A stretch of DNA of 64,000 nt from Sphingobacteriia bacterium (GTDB lineage Bacteria > Bacteroidota > Bacteroidia > Chitinophagales > Chitinophagaceae): the NCBI GenBank assembly GCA_004294135.1, contig RDZY01000007.1, positions 213,144 through 277,143 on the forward strand, in the 5' to 3' direction. Under the pieces are notes generated by a model. That model saw nothing but the letters and a program-made list of their open reading frames with translations. It did no database searches and was not told the DNA's origin. Made by a program: the position numbers and the translations under genes. The first letter of the stretch is position 1. Every line of letters begins with the position of its first letter. Positions 9,744-19,487 of the stretch are shown piece by piece.

Positions 9744-11627
9744 CTATACATTCACAATTAGCACGGGAATATGAATTCTATGCCTTACATCTTCAATTGT
9801 TTCACCAAAAATATAGTCCCTCAGCCCACTATGGCCATGCGCACCCATAATCAACATTTCAGATTCGGATTCCTTTACTATTCTTACTATTTCATTTACC
9901 CGATTATCATATCCTAAAATTCCTTTTACAACGTAACCCATTGAACTTAATTGTTGAATATATGAGTCAAGACGTTCTTTATCTTTTCTTGTTTCTGCAT
10001 CATCACTTGCATTTTCTGCATACCGAGCAGAAACACTTTCAACAATATGAATCAATAAATAATTCACTGCTGTATTACCTTGAGCAAGTGCATAGGCAAT
10101 AAGTTTTTCGTCAGCAGCAGTAAAATCTAACGCAATGGCAATGGAACTAATTTTCTCCACTTTTAGATTTTGTAGTTGCACCGCTTCCCCATGAAGCAGT
10201 GCAGTACGCAAAAGTTGACGTTTTTTAATAAAAGGATAGAAAGTCATAATTATAAACAACAATATAAATAGCGCAATAGCAAAAATAATCAGCAGCTTAG
10301 TACCCCACCCTATTCCCGATCCAAAGAGTAAAATGGTTTCATCCGTCACCAATTTTACATTTAAAATTACCAGAACCAAGGCAACTGCCCACGCAAAAAA
10401 TTTAGTTGAAAAATGAATAGCAAATATGCCCATCGTTTTTTTGTCGCTCACAAAATGAATCAATGGAATTACTGCAAATCCAAGTTGGAGGCTTAGAATG
10501 ACTTGACTAAAAACGAGTAAATCATCTACTTTATCATCCCCATAAATAACAATCACTAAAATAGCGGGAACAATAGCAATTAATCGGGTAATTAATCTTC
10601 TAAGCCATGGGTTAATACGCAATTGTAGGTAGCCTTCCATCACAATTTGACCAGCGAGTGTGCCAGTAAGTGTTGAACTTTGTCCCGCAGCAATCAACGC
10701 TACTGCAAATAGTATGGGGGCTAATGAGGAACCAAGTAAGGGTTGCAAAAGTTGGTGAGCGTCTTCAATTTTAGCCACAGCTGTATTGCCTGTTTTAAAA
10801 AATACGGTGGCTGCCAAAACCAATATGGCAGTGTTTACCAAAAACGCAGCATTTAAGGCAATAGTACTATCAATAAAATTATATTTCAATGCAGTTTTAA
10901 TGCCTTCTTTAGTATGCGCTATTTTACGAGTTTGAACCAAGGCAGAATGCAGGTATAAATTATGGGGCATAACCGTTGCGCCAATAATACCCACTGCAAT
11001 ATAAAGTGCTTCGTTGTTGAGGGAAGAAGGAATAAGCCCCACAGCAACTTCCGATAAATTTGGGGCTGCAATAAGTATCTGTATTAGAAACGACGTTCCA
11101 ATGATTGCTACCAACGCAATAATAAAAGCCTCCATTTTTCGAATACCCCAGCGTTGTAGTAAAAGAAATAAAAAAGTATCCAATACGGTAATTACTGTAC
11201 CCCATAAAATGGGAAGTCCCGTAAGCAAATGAATGCCAATAGCCATTCCCAGCACTTCTGCCAGATCGCATGCTGCAATGGCTAATTCGGCCAATATGTA
11301 CAAACAAAAATTAATAAAAGGTGGATAGGTTTCCCGATTGGCTTGAGCCAAATCCCTTCTTCTTACAATACCTAGTCTCGCACTTAGGCTTTGTAATAAC
11401 AAAGCCATAAGATTGCTCATTAATAATACCCATATTAACTGGTAACCAAATTTTGCACCGCCTTGCAAATCTGTAGCCCAGTTTCCAGGATCCATATAGC
11501 CCACGCTTACTAAATAAGCTGGGCCTATATAGGCCAATATTCGCTTCCATCCTTTTCTTGTCAAAGTAGCGTCTACCGATTCATGAACTTCACTAAGTGA
11601 GTTTTCAGGATGAATTCTTTGCAACAT
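9744..11627 (-). CDS. mntH: NRAMP Mn2+/H+ transporter fused to a universal stress domain
   Basis: 627 residues, against about 410-440 for ordinary MntH. Residues about 30-470 are a multi-span NRAMP transporter with the metal-binding DPGN of helix 1 (MDPGNWATDL) and the MPH motif of helix 6 (MPHNLYLHS), the signature of proton-coupled manganese import. After the last helix a soluble domain (about 485-627) begins ISSIAIALDFTAADEKL and ends GAHGHSGL...FGETIEDV...PVLIVNV. This is a UspA-type domain with the G-x2-G-x9-G nucleotide loop, though the final Ser/Thr is Glu. The fusion suggests that transport is gated by a nucleotide or stress signal (inference). Second gene of an operon, 2 bases after mntR. 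Confidence 0.92.
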   Translation of the reverse strand: MLQRIHPENSLSEVHESVDATLTRKGWKRILAYIGPAYLVSVGYMDPGNWATDLQGGAKFGYQLIWVLLMSNLMALLLQSLSARLGIVRRRDLAQANRETYPPFINFCLYILAELAIAACDLAEVLGMAIGIHLLTGLPILWGTVITVLDTFLFLLLQRWGIRKMEAFIIALVAIIGTSFLIQILIAAPNLSEVAVGLIPSSLNNEALYIAVGIIGATVMPHNLYLHSALVQTRKIAHTKEGIKTALKYNFIDSTIALNAAFLVNTAILVLAATVFFKTGNTAVAKIEDAHQLLQPLLGSSLAPILFAVALIAAGQSSTLTGTLAGQIVMEGYLQLRINPWLRRLITRLIAIVPAILVIVIYGDDKVDDLLVFSQVILSLQLGFAVIPLIHFVSDKKTMGIFAIHFSTKFFAWAVALVLVILNVKLVTDETILLFGSGIGWGTKLLIIFAIALFILLFIIMTFYPFIKKRQLLRTALLHGEAVQLQNLKVEKISSIAIALDFTAADEKLIAYALAQGNTAVNYLLIHIVESVSARYAENASDDAETRKDKERLDSYIQQLSSMGYVVKGILGYDNRVNEIVRIVKESESEMLIMGAHGHSGLRDYIFGETIEDVRHRIHIPVLIVNV

Positions 11628-11629
11628 AA

Positions 11630-12289
11630 TCAGCGTTTTTTTATAAATAAATTTTTTGCCAATTCGTGGCTGATGGTAAACAAAAGCTCATTATTCATTT
11701 TAATTTCCATGGATTGATCAAAAGAAAATATTTTTTCAACAATTAGATTTGTCCCAATCTGTATCTGCTTGTGCTGAAGTAATTCTAAAAGCGCAGATGA
11801 TGGATTACCCAACGCTGAAATTTCGCCTGATTCATGTATTGCCAGCTCAGCGAGACTGGTCTGTATTTGTTCATGCATTTTTCCATTTGAATCTGGTATA
11901 GGATCGCCATGTGGATCAAATTTAGGGTACCCTAAAAATTCATCTAGCTTATCCACCAATTTTTTACTTTGAATATGTTCAAGTTGATCTGCTATCTCGT
12001 GTACTTCATCCCAACCAAATTGAAGTGTATTTACCAAAAAAGATTCCCATAATCGATGTTTACGGATTATGATTAATGCTGTTTTTTTACCTTCTGTATT
12101 CAGCTTAAATCCTTTGTATTTTTCATATGAAACTAATTTTTTGGACTTTAATTTTTTCAACATATCGGTAACGGAGGCCGCCGATGTGTGCAAATTGGCT
12201 GCAACTGCATTGGTAGAAACAAGTGATCCATCTTCCTGTAGATGAAAAATTGATTTAATATAATTCTCTTCGGCCGCAGTAAAAAGCAT
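11630..12289 (-). CDS. mntR: DtxR/MntR-family metal-dependent repressor
   Basis: 219 residues. An N-terminal winged helix (about 1-65, AEENYIKSIFHLQEDG...SVTDMLKKLKSKKLVSYEKYKG) is followed by the metal-binding dimerisation domain with HRLWESFLV, ADQLEHIQS and FDPHGDPIPD, and a C-terminal FeoA/SH3-like domain (about 140-219). This is the full DtxR architecture. It should repress metal uptake when Mn2+ (or Fe2+) is plentiful. It is transcribed immediately before mntH, so the target is evident. Two overlapping palindromes lie between its ATG and its promoter, which indicates autoregulation. Confidence 0.92.
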   Translation of the reverse strand: MLFTAAEENYIKSIFHLQEDGSLVSTNAVAANLHTSAASVTDMLKKLKSKKLVSYEKYKGFKLNTEGKKTALIIIRKHRLWESFLVNTLQFGWDEVHEIADQLEHIQSKKLVDKLDEFLGYPKFDPHGDPIPDSNGKMHEQIQTSLAELAIHESGEISALGNPSSALLELLQHKQIQIGTNLIVEKIFSFDQSMEIKMNNELLFTISHELAKNLFIKKR

Positions 12290-12290
12290 A

Positions 12291-12340
12291 TCTAAAATAA
12301 ATTTTAGACAAATCTAAATTTATTCGTCCAGTTCAACAAA
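12291..12340 (-). promoter_or_regulatory. Promoter and palindromic operator of mntR-mntH
   Basis: Two overlapping inverted repeats stand just upstream of mntR: TCTAAAAT-AA-ATTTTAGA (12291-12308, perfect 8-base arms) and TTTAGA-CAAA-TCTAAA (12303-12318, perfect 6-base arms). The second contains an exact TAnnTTTG box on the minus strand (TAGATTTG, 12316-12309). TTG triplets lie 17 and 20 bases further upstream (12334-12340). A repressor bound here would cover the -7 box and the start point. Assignment to MntR is inferred from adjacency and symmetry. Confidence 0.7.
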
Positions 12341-12385
12341 CAATTCTTTCTGCGTCAGTTAAATCGCTTATTTTTATAAAAATAT

Positions 12386-13342
12386 ATGTTCATGAAGCTT
12401 AGTTGTATTTTTTTAATGCTCATAATACTAATTGGGTGTAAACCTAAAAAGGTTGACTTAAGTGGAGAGACTAAAATTGACCAAAAAGATTTTTTAAGTA
12501 TTTTCAAACCGCTCCCACTTCCTTATTTTGTAGCTGATACCAATATTGACAAAAATGCAGATACCATAAGTATTGGATTGAAAGCATTTGAACAATTTTT
12601 TCCAGATAGTGCTTTCAGCACTTATATAAAGAAAAATCAATTATTTAAAATTCATCCAGTTGGTATTATCAACAAGACCAAAGAAAAATATTTACTTTTT
12701 GTGCTCACCGAAAAAAAGAAAAAAAGATTGATGGTATTTGTGATGAACGAGAAAAATCAATATCTAGCTGGAAAAGAATTGTTGAACAATTTTAATAATA
12801 CCGATTACCACTATACCATTAATATAAATAAAGAACCGACTTTCTTGTTGAGTCAAGAAAAAATAAATAAGGACAATAGCCTCCTTTTTACCCGAGAGGG
12901 ATGGATTTATAATGATGTTGGAATTTTTATGGTGGTTACAAAAGATTCAAATGAAGATCCAGCCAAAACGGCTGTTATCAACCCTATTGACACACTTGCT
13001 GCCCTAAATAAATTTAGCGGAAATTTTTATAAGGATAAAAATAATTATTTATCGGTTAGAGATGGCAAGAATGCCAGTCACTATATTTTCTTTATCCATT
13101 TTGAAAAAAACAATGGAACTTGTACGGGAGAATTAAAAGGTGAATTAAAATTGAATACCCCAAAAACTGGCGTCTTTACTCAAAATGGTGATCCCTGTAT
13201 TATCGATTTTAATTTCGCTGGTAATACTGTACAACTCAAAGAACAAGGAAGCTGTGGAAATCACAGAGGCATCAAATGTTTTTTTGATGACACCTATACT
13301 CGAAAAAAAGAAATCAAGCCCAAAAAATTAGTGAAGCGATAA
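12386..13342 (+). CDS. Lipoprotein of unknown function
   Basis: 318 residues; the N-terminus (SCIFLMLIILIGCKPKK) is a lipoprotein signal with the lipobox LIGC and a lysine-rich stretch after it. ATG 12392 (MKLS...) is an equally good start. The mature protein is lysine-rich with no recognised domain. Residues about 205-300 form a second segment with KFSGNFYKDKNNYLSVRDG and two cysteine-containing motifs (NGDPCIIDF, GSCGNHRG) that may form a disulfide. Probably attached to the inner or outer membrane, facing the periplasm. Divergent from mntR; no neighbour in the same unit. Confidence 0.7.
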   Translation: MFMKLSCIFLMLIILIGCKPKKVDLSGETKIDQKDFLSIFKPLPLPYFVADTNIDKNADTISIGLKAFEQFFPDSAFSTYIKKNQLFKIHPVGIINKTKEKYLLFVLTEKKKKRLMVFVMNEKNQYLAGKELLNNFNNTDYHYTININKEPTFLLSQEKINKDNSLLFTREGWIYNDVGIFMVVTKDSNEDPAKTAVINPIDTLAALNKFSGNFYKDKNNYLSVRDGKNASHYIFFIHFEKNNGTCTGELKGELKLNTPKTGVFTQNGDPCIIDFNFAGNTVQLKEQGSCGNHRGIKCFFDDTYTRKKEIKPKKLVKR

Positions 13343-13395
13343 ATAATATATTCCTTCTTACTACAAAATCATAATTTAAATAAATAAAGATTAAT

Positions 13396-13425
13396 GTGTA
13401 TAAAATACATTGTCGTAAAATACAC
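13396..13425 (+). promoter_or_regulatory. Repeated motif upstream of the phosphorylase gene
   Basis: TAAAATACA occurs twice (13401-13409 and 13416-13424), 15 bases apart, and the first copy is part of the small palindrome TGTAT-AAA-ATACA (13397-13409). It lies about 40 bases upstream of the glycogen-related gene and could be a regulator site. In such AT-rich DNA chance is possible. Confidence 0.3.
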
Positions 13426-13462
13426 TATATTGCAATAACTATTTACAACAAAAAGATCCAAC

Positions 13463-15115
13463 ATGAATTTCAGAAATTATGCTGTACCCTATCAAATCAA
13501 CGACCAGTATGCTAAAAAAGCAGCATACTTTTCCATGGAATTTGCTATTCATCAACCCTTAAAAATATACAGCGGTGGGCTTGGTTATCTAGCGGGCTCA
13601 CACCTGCGCAGTGCATACGAGCTTCGTCAAAATATGATTGGAGTTGGTATTTTATGGAAGTATGGATATTACGACCAAACTCGCAATCAAGACCAAACCT
13701 TGCAAGTTACTTTCATGGAAAAGATATATAGTTTTCTAGAAGAAACTGATATTAAATTCCAAATTCTGATTCACGATCACCCAGTTTGGGTTAAAGCCTA
13801 TTACCTGAATCCAGAAACATTTCAAAGTGCTCCACTATTTTTGTTGAGTACCGATTTGCCTGAGAACGATTATGTTTCACAAACCATTTCTCACCGCCTA
13901 TACGATGCAAATGTTGCTACTAAAGTTGCGCAATTCATTTTATTGGGTGTTGGTGGTGCAAAGTTAATTGACGAGTTAGGGTTCAATCCAGACGTTTACC
14001 ATTTGAATGAAGCTCATGCTATTTCCTCAGCATTTTATTTGCTAAATAAATTCAAAAGCTTACAGAAAGTAAAAGACCACTTGGTATTCACAACCCATAC
14101 TCCAGAAGAAGCTGGTAATGAAAAGCACGATATTTATTTATGTAATAAAATGAGCTATTTCTGTGGTTTAAGTATTGATGAAGTAAGAAAAATTACTGGT
14201 ATTAAAGACGACCAGTTCAATCACTCCTTAGCTGCACTTAGATTTGCTAGAAAAGCCAACGGGGTTTCTGCTTTGCATGGCGTAGTTAGTAGGGAAATGT
14301 GGAAGAACTACGAAGGTATTTGTCCCATCACTTCTATTACGAATGCACAAAACTGGCGTTACTGGGCAGATAAGCAAATGTACCGTGCCATGGAAGAAGG
14401 GAATGATGAAGTGTATGATGATAGAAAAAAATTCCTCAAAAAACGTGCTTTTGAAATCGTTGCCGATCAAACTGGTAAAGTGTTCGACCCAAATGTTCTA
14501 ACCATTGTTTGGGCTAGGCGTTTTGCGGGATACAAGCGTGCAGATATGCTTACTTATGATATGGAGCGGTTTGAAAAAATGCTTTCTAATACCAAACACC
14601 CTGTACAAATTATCTGGGGTGGTAAACCTTATCCAGTAGATTATCCTGCTATTTCTCAGTTTAATAATTTAGTTCACTTAAGCAAAAAATACAAAAATGT
14701 TGCTGTAGTAATTGGTTATGAATTAGCACTCAGTAAACGCTTAAAACAAGCTTCTGATGTATGGCTAAATAATCCGCGTGTTCCAAGAGAAGCTTCGGGA
14801 ACCAGTGGAATGACCGCAGCTATGAATGGTGCTGTAAATTTTTCTACTGACGATGGCTGGATACCTGAATTTGTGAATCATGGTAACAATGGCTTTGTTG
14901 TTCCAAAAGCAGATTATGAAAACATGACCCAACACGACCAAGATGAGTATGACCTTAACAAGGCCTACGATATATTAGAGCAGGAAATCATTCCAATGTA
15001 TTATGAAAAACAAGATACTTGGAGGCAAATCATGAAAAATGGTATGCGAGATGTAAGGTTCCAGTTCGATAGTAACCGTATGGCGCACGAATATTACGAT
15101 ATCATGTACAAATAG
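13463..15115 (+). CDS. Short-type alpha-glucan phosphorylase family protein lacking the PLP lysine
   Basis: 550 residues. It matches the short alpha-glucan phosphorylase family (GT35-related): KKAAYFSMEFAIH, IYSGGLGYLAGSHL, HLNEAHA, TTHTPEEAGNE, VWARRFAGYKRADM and a terminal DGWIPEF...GNNGFVVP region. Family members degrade or extend glycogen-like glucans using pyridoxal phosphate bound to a lysine. In known phosphorylases that lysine follows GTGNM or GTSGM; here the motif reads EASGTSGMTAAMNG, so residue 451 is threonine. Either the enzyme uses a different mechanism or is a glycosyltransferase of related fold. Single gene, flanked by repeats upstream and a strong terminator downstream. Family certain, activity open. 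Confidence 0.82.
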   Translation: MNFRNYAVPYQINDQYAKKAAYFSMEFAIHQPLKIYSGGLGYLAGSHLRSAYELRQNMIGVGILWKYGYYDQTRNQDQTLQVTFMEKIYSFLEETDIKFQILIHDHPVWVKAYYLNPETFQSAPLFLLSTDLPENDYVSQTISHRLYDANVATKVAQFILLGVGGAKLIDELGFNPDVYHLNEAHAISSAFYLLNKFKSLQKVKDHLVFTTHTPEEAGNEKHDIYLCNKMSYFCGLSIDEVRKITGIKDDQFNHSLAALRFARKANGVSALHGVVSREMWKNYEGICPITSITNAQNWRYWADKQMYRAMEEGNDEVYDDRKKFLKKRAFEIVADQTGKVFDPNVLTIVWARRFAGYKRADMLTYDMERFEKMLSNTKHPVQIIWGGKPYPVDYPAISQFNNLVHLSKKYKNVAVVIGYELALSKRLKQASDVWLNNPRVPREASGTSGMTAAMNGAVNFSTDDGWIPEFVNHGNNGFVVPKADYENMTQHDQDEYDLNKAYDILEQEIIPMYYEKQDTWRQIMKNGMRDVRFQFDSNRMAHEYYDIMYK

Positions 15116-15134
15116 TTTAGAGTATATTTTCAGC

Positions 15135-15164
15135 AATACCCTCCCAATTGGAGGGTATTTTTTT
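15135..15164 (+). terminator. Intrinsic terminator of the phosphorylase gene
   Basis: Perfect 10-base stem AATACCCTCC (15135-15144) with GGAGGGTATT (15150-15159), 5-base loop, followed by an uninterrupted T run. Confidence 0.92.
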
Positions 15165-15215
15165 GTCGATTTTAAATCCTAACCAACATTTCAACCTTAG
15201 CTTTGTTAAAATAGT

Positions 15216-15779
15216 ATGTCTAATAAAATTGTCATCGCCATCACTGGTGCTAGTGGATCTATTTATGCCAAAGGTATTTTAGATAAATTGATGCTGATTA
15301 AAAATCAGTATGAGTCGCTTGGTATTGTCATGAGTAAAAATGCCAAAGAAGTGTGGCAAACTGAATTGGGTAATCAAGACTATACCAATTATCCATTTCC
15401 TTTTTATGAAAAAAATGATTTCGGAGCCCCATTTGCATCCGGATCTGCTCGGTACAATACAATGATTATATGCCCATGCAGCATGGGTACTATGGGAAGA
15501 ATTGCCGCAGGAATCAGCGACGATTTAATTACACGTGCAGCCGATGTTGTACTAAAAGAGAGAAGAAAATTAATTCTACTTGCCCGTGAAACTCCATATA
15601 ACTTGATTCATATCCGTAATATGGAAACAATTACATTAGCAGGAGGTATTATATGCCCTGCTACGCCTTCATTCTACAGTCGCCCCACTACAATAGAAGA
15701 GGTTGCTTCTACGGTAGTAGACCGGGTGTTGGATTTAGCAGGATTCCACCTGAATGCTTACCGATGGGGATCGCACTAA
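15216..15779 (+). CDS. ubiX: UbiX/Pad1-type flavin prenyltransferase
   Basis: 187 residues, usual length. It attaches a dimethylallyl group to FMN to make prenylated FMN, the cofactor of UbiD-type decarboxylases. Visible signatures are the N-terminal ITGASGSIYAKG nucleotide loop, the MIICPCSMGTMGRIAAGISDDLITRAADV region, and RRKLILLARETPYNLIHIRNM, which carries the conserved RE and HxxNM residues. No ubiD partner lies in the window. It ends in a four-base overlap with the stop codon of convergent clpC. Confidence 0.92.
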   Translation: MSNKIVIAITGASGSIYAKGILDKLMLIKNQYESLGIVMSKNAKEVWQTELGNQDYTNYPFPFYEKNDFGAPFASGSARYNTMIICPCSMGTMGRIAAGISDDLITRAADVVLKERRKLILLARETPYNLIHIRNMETITLAGGIICPATPSFYSRPTTIEEVASTVVDRVLDLAGFHLNAYRWGSH

Positions 15780-18331
15780 GATTCAGCCTTGGTCTGCTCT
15801 TCTTCAATTCGAGGTTGAAAACTAAATTCTATTAATCCCAATTCTTTGTTCAAATCTGCCACCAATACATCCCCGTGTTTGATGGTAAGTCTCATAATCT
15901 CTTCTGCCAATGGATCTTCCAAATATTTCTGTATGGCTCGATGCAATGGTCTTGCCCCAAATTGAACATCATACCCTTTCTCTGCAATAAAATCTTTGGC
16001 ATCAGGCGTTAAATTCAACGAGAATCCTAAATTTTGCAAACGTTTAGACACGCCTTTCATGAGAATGTCTATAATATTGAAAATATTATCTTTAGTCAGT
16101 GAATTAAATACCACTACATCATCAATACGATTCAAAAACTCTGGCGAAAAAGTACGTTTTAATGCTTTCTCTATTACCGCTTTATTATTTTCCTCTGCAT
16201 GTTGCATTCTGGTGGCTGTGGCAAAACCTACCCCATCTCCAAATTCTTTTAATTGACGAACACCAATATTAGAAGTCATGATGATCAATGTATTCTTAAA
16301 ATCTATCTTCCTTCCCAATCCATCTGTCAACTGGCCATCATCTAAAACTTGCAAAAGAATATTGTAAATATCTGGATGTGCTTTCTCAATTTCGTCCAGC
16401 AAAATAACACAGTATGGCTTCCTTCTTACTTTCTCTGTTAGCTGGCCACCTTCCTCATAACCAACATAGCCTGGAGGTGCTCCAATAAGGCGACTCACCG
16501 TAAATTTTTCCATATATTCACTCATATCAATTCTGATAAGTGAATCTTCTGAATCAAACATATACCTCGATAAAGAGCGGGCTAATTCAGTCTTTCCTAC
16601 ACCTGTAGGGCCAAGAAATATAAATGTGCCAATCGGTTTCTTTGGATCTTTTAATCCTACCCTATTTCGTTGAATGGCGCGCACTACTTTTGAAATGGCG
16701 TCGTCTTGACCAATTACCATTCCCATCATATCTTCACTCATACGGCGCAACTTCTCCGTTTCAGCCTGTACCATTCGCTTTACAGGTATCCCCGTCATCA
16801 TGCTGATTACTTCAGCAATATTCTCTTCCGTAATAGGATAACGTTTGTGCTTGCTTTCCTCTTCCCATAATGCTTTGGCTTTTTCCAATTCTTCGCCTAG
16901 TTTTTTCTCTTTATCTCTAAGAGAGGCAGCTTCTTCAAAACGTTGACTTTTTACTACTTTATTTTTCTCGTTCTTAACTTCTTCTATTTGCTTTTCCAGC
17001 ACTACAATCTCTTCTGGAACATTAATATTTTTTAAATGAACCCTTGCTCCTACTTCATCTAATACATCTATAGCTTTATCTGGTAGTAGCCGATCCGTCA
17101 TGTAACGATCACTCAATTTTACACATGCTTGAATAGCATCGTCACTGTAAACAACATTGTGAAAATCTTCGTATTTAGATTTAATATTGGTAAGAATCAA
17201 TATTGTTTCGTCCACACTTGGGGGTTCAATCAATACTTTCTGGAAGCGTCTATCCAACGCTCCATCTTTTTCAATATACATTCTATACTCATCCAATGTA
17301 GAGGCGCCAATGCATTGCAATTCTCCCCTTGCCAATGCTGGTTTAAAAATATTAGATGCGTCTAAAGATCCACTTGCTCCACCTGCACCAACAATGGTAT
17401 GAATTTCATCAATAAAAAGAATTACATCCCTGTTTTTCTCTAATTCATTCATAATTGCTTTCATTCGCTCTTCAAATTGGCCACGGTATTTTGTACCCGC
17501 TACTAGAGCGGCTAAATCGAGCGATATAACTCGTTTATCGAACAAAACGCGACTCACTTTTCTTTGCACAATGCGAAGTGCAAGCCCTTCCACAATTGCC
17601 GTTTTACCCACACCGGGCTCTCCAATTAAAATGGGATTGTTCTTTTTTCTTCTACTAAGGATTTGACTAACCCTTTCAATCTCAGCTTCTCTACCCACAA
17701 TTGGATCGAGGTTGCCTGCTTCGGCTATTTTGGTAATATCCCTTCCGAAATTGTCCAATACGGGTGTTTTGCTTTTGGCAGTACCTGCTGTTTGTTTACC
17801 AGCTCTTGATTGTTGAAAACCTGCCCCTTTTTTCTCCTCATCAAACTCATCATCGTTGTCGTCTGGAAATTCACTTCTGGGAGGAGGATTAACCGTGCCT
17901 ACCACACCCAATTCATTGCGAAAAAGGTCGTAATCAATGTCAAATTGATTTAATATCTGCGTAGCAATATTTTCCTTGTTTTTTAAAATACTAAGCATCA
18001 AGTGTTCAGTTTCTACCAAAGGACTTTTTAATGCTTTGGCTTCGAGAACAGTCACCCGAATCACTTTTTCCGCTTGTTTGGTGAGCGGGAGGCTGTTAAT
18101 ATTGGCTATATTTTTCCCGGTTTTGTCTTTCACAGCCAGTTCTACCTCTTTTCTAAGCTCATAAAGGTCAATATTCAATTGCTTCAACACCTTAATTGCG
18201 GTATTATCACCGTCTCTGATTAAGCCCAATAGCAAGTGCTCTGTGCCAATAAAATCATTTCCCAACCGCAGTGCTTCTTCCCTACTGAACGAAATAATCT
18301 CTTTTACTTGTGCTGAAAAATTATTATCCAT
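15776..18331 (-). CDS. clpC: ClpC-type AAA+ unfoldase
   Basis: 851 residues from ATG 18331 ([10 protein letters not shown]); the longer reading begins at TTG 18352 and is unlikely. Order: two Clp-N repeats (about 1-145), an acidic linker, AAA1 with Walker [10 protein letters not shown] (about 243) and Walker B LFIDEIH, a coiled middle domain with a UVR motif ([17 protein letters not shown]), then AAA2 with GPTGVGKTE and [11 protein letters not shown] and the ClpB-D2 small domain. The protein unfolds substrates and feeds them to ClpP. A short middle domain with UVR separates it from ClpB. Divergent from the STAS gene. Confidence 0.95.
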   Translation of the reverse strand: MDNNFSAQVKEIISFSREEALRLGNDFIGTEHLLLGLIRDGDNTAIKVLKQLNIDLYELRKEVELAVKDKTGKNIANINSLPLTKQAEKVIRVTVLEAKALKSPLVETEHLMLSILKNKENIATQILNQFDIDYDLFRNELGVVGTVNPPPRSEFPDDNDDEFDEEKKGAGFQQSRAGKQTAGTAKSKTPVLDNFGRDITKIAEAGNLDPIVGREAEIERVSQILSRRKKNNPILIGEPGVGKTAIVEGLALRIVQRKVSRVLFDKRVISLDLAALVAGTKYRGQFEERMKAIMNELEKNRDVILFIDEIHTIVGAGGASGSLDASNIFKPALARGELQCIGASTLDEYRMYIEKDGALDRRFQKVLIEPPSVDETILILTNIKSKYEDFHNVVYSDDAIQACVKLSDRYMTDRLLPDKAIDVLDEVGARVHLKNINVPEEIVVLEKQIEEVKNEKNKVVKSQRFEEAASLRDKEKKLGEELEKAKALWEEESKHKRYPITEENIAEVISMMTGIPVKRMVQAETEKLRRMSEDMMGMVIGQDDAISKVVRAIQRNRVGLKDPKKPIGTFIFLGPTGVGKTELARSLSRYMFDSEDSLIRIDMSEYMEKFTVSRLIGAPPGYVGYEEGGQLTEKVRRKPYCVILLDEIEKAHPDIYNILLQVLDDGQLTDGLGRKIDFKNTLIIMTSNIGVRQLKEFGDGVGFATATRMQHAEENNKAVIEKALKRTFSPEFLNRIDDVVVFNSLTKDNIFNIIDILMKGVSKRLQNLGFSLNLTPDAKDFIAEKGYDVQFGARPLHRAIQKYLEDPLAEEIMRLTIKHGDVLVADLNKELGLIEFSFQPRIEEEQTKAES

Positions 18332-18416
18332 ATCTATTTTGGATTTATACAATTATAACGAATATTTTTGAGTGAAGTTGTGCTAAAGCTATACAAGTTT
18401 GTTAATTTGAAATTTT

Positions 18417-18827
18417 ATGATGAATCTCAAAATTGATACCAAGGAAAAATTTACTGTTATAACGCCGATAGATACCGAAATATCTGCAATTATGTCAGCA
18501 GAACTACTCCAAGCCTGTAATAATTTGCTTCAAGAAAAGGCTAAAAGTATAGTGTTGAACCTTGCGGAGGTAACACTGCTGCATTCAGACGCTATTCAAG
18601 GAATCACATTGCTACAACAACAGTTTTATGAAAAAAACGCTTCTTTTGTAATCTGTTGTATTCAACCTATAGTTGAAGAACAATTAGAAGCCAGTAATGT
18701 TTTAGAATTGTGGAATACAACTTTTAAAGAGTCTGAAGCATGGGATATTGTGCAAATGGAGGAGATAGAAAGGGAACTAATGGATAGTGACGATATGGAT
18801 TTTGAAAAATTTGAAGTGCCCGAATAA
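18417..18827 (+). CDS. STAS-domain protein, anti-sigma-factor-antagonist-like
   Basis: 136 residues. The pattern of a beta strand (FTVITPIDTEI), a helix, IVLNLAEVTLLHSDAIQGITLLQQQF and a second hydrophobic strand resembles a STAS domain. The residue that SpoIIAA-like partners phosphorylate would be the serine in LHSDA; the usual acidic residue before it is replaced by histidine. The tail is very acidic (ERELMDSDDMDFEKFEVPE). It may act in a partner-switching pathway, but no kinase or sigma factor is adjacent. The J-domain gene follows after 15 bases, so the two are likely co-transcribed. ATG 18420 is an alternative start. Confidence 0.6.
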   Translation: MMNLKIDTKEKFTVITPIDTEISAIMSAELLQACNNLLQEKAKSIVLNLAEVTLLHSDAIQGITLLQQQFYEKNASFVICCIQPIVEEQLEASNVLELWNTTFKESEAWDIVQMEEIERELMDSDDMDFEKFEVPE

Positions 18828-18842
18828 AAATGCTGTACTGAT

Positions 18843-19487
18843 ATGTTACTCGAAAATTGGTATAAGGTATTGGGTATTTCAGTAAATGCTACCAACACCG
18901 ATATTAAAAAAGCATTTAGGCGACTGGCAAAGAAATATCATCCAGATAAAAGTTCGGCACAAGGCAGCCATGCAAAATTTATTCAGATTAAAGCTGCTTA
19001 TGAAGTATTATCAGATCCTATTAAAAGACAGGAATATAATCAACATTTCTTTTTTTCAAGCTTCAGTCACACAGCAGATGCTATCATACATACAGAAGCT
19101 GAATTGTTTGAATCATTTGCTCGGTTAGAGAAAAAATTTAATCAGTCTGATATACGTTTTTTTGATTTTGATGCGGCATCACAACTAATTAAACAATTAC
19201 TTACCAATTATACTTTTAATGAGATCATTGTTTCAACAGCATTGAATAACAGGATGCAATTACTCAAACTTATTCTGAATTGTGTTAAATACACTAAGCT
19301 GTATCACGCATTACAATTGACTGAAATGGTCAGCTTATATTTCACCGACGAGCAAGAAATAAAACAAATTCAATATTTTATAAGTCAACAAAAATGGCAA
19401 TACTACCAAGAAAAATACACTTTGTATATTGTTCTTTTTTTAAGTATTCTCATTTGCTGCACTATTATGTGGGTGGGTACAAAATAA
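18843..19487 (+). CDS. J-domain protein with C-terminal membrane anchor
   Basis: 214 residues. Residues 1-65 are a J domain with the HPD tripeptide in KKYHPDKSS, needed to stimulate DnaK ATPase. There is no glycine/phenylalanine-rich segment, zinc finger or DnaJ C-terminal domain. The middle is helical, and residues about 192-212 (YIVLFLSILICCTIMWVG) are one hydrophobic helix, so the protein is probably tail-anchored with the J domain in the cytosol. It should recruit DnaK to the inner membrane (inference). It lies just after the STAS gene and opposite clpC, suggesting a protein quality-control neighbourhood. Confidence 0.85.
   Translation: MLLENWYKVLGISVNATNTDIKKAFRRLAKKYHPDKSSAQGSHAKFIQIKAAYEVLSDPIKRQEYNQHFFFSSFSHTADAIIHTEAELFESFARLEKKFNQSDIRFFDFDAASQLIKQLLTNYTFNEIIVSTALNNRMQLLKLILNCVKYTKLYHALQLTEMVSLYFTDEQEIKQIQYFISQQKWQYYQEKYTLYIVLFLSILICCTIMWVGTK

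Noticed and set aside
10960..11550. Two minus-strand frames of 115 and 79 codons inside mntH
   Set aside because: They lie out of frame within the well-conserved transporter and are serine/cysteine/tyrosine-rich shadow translations.
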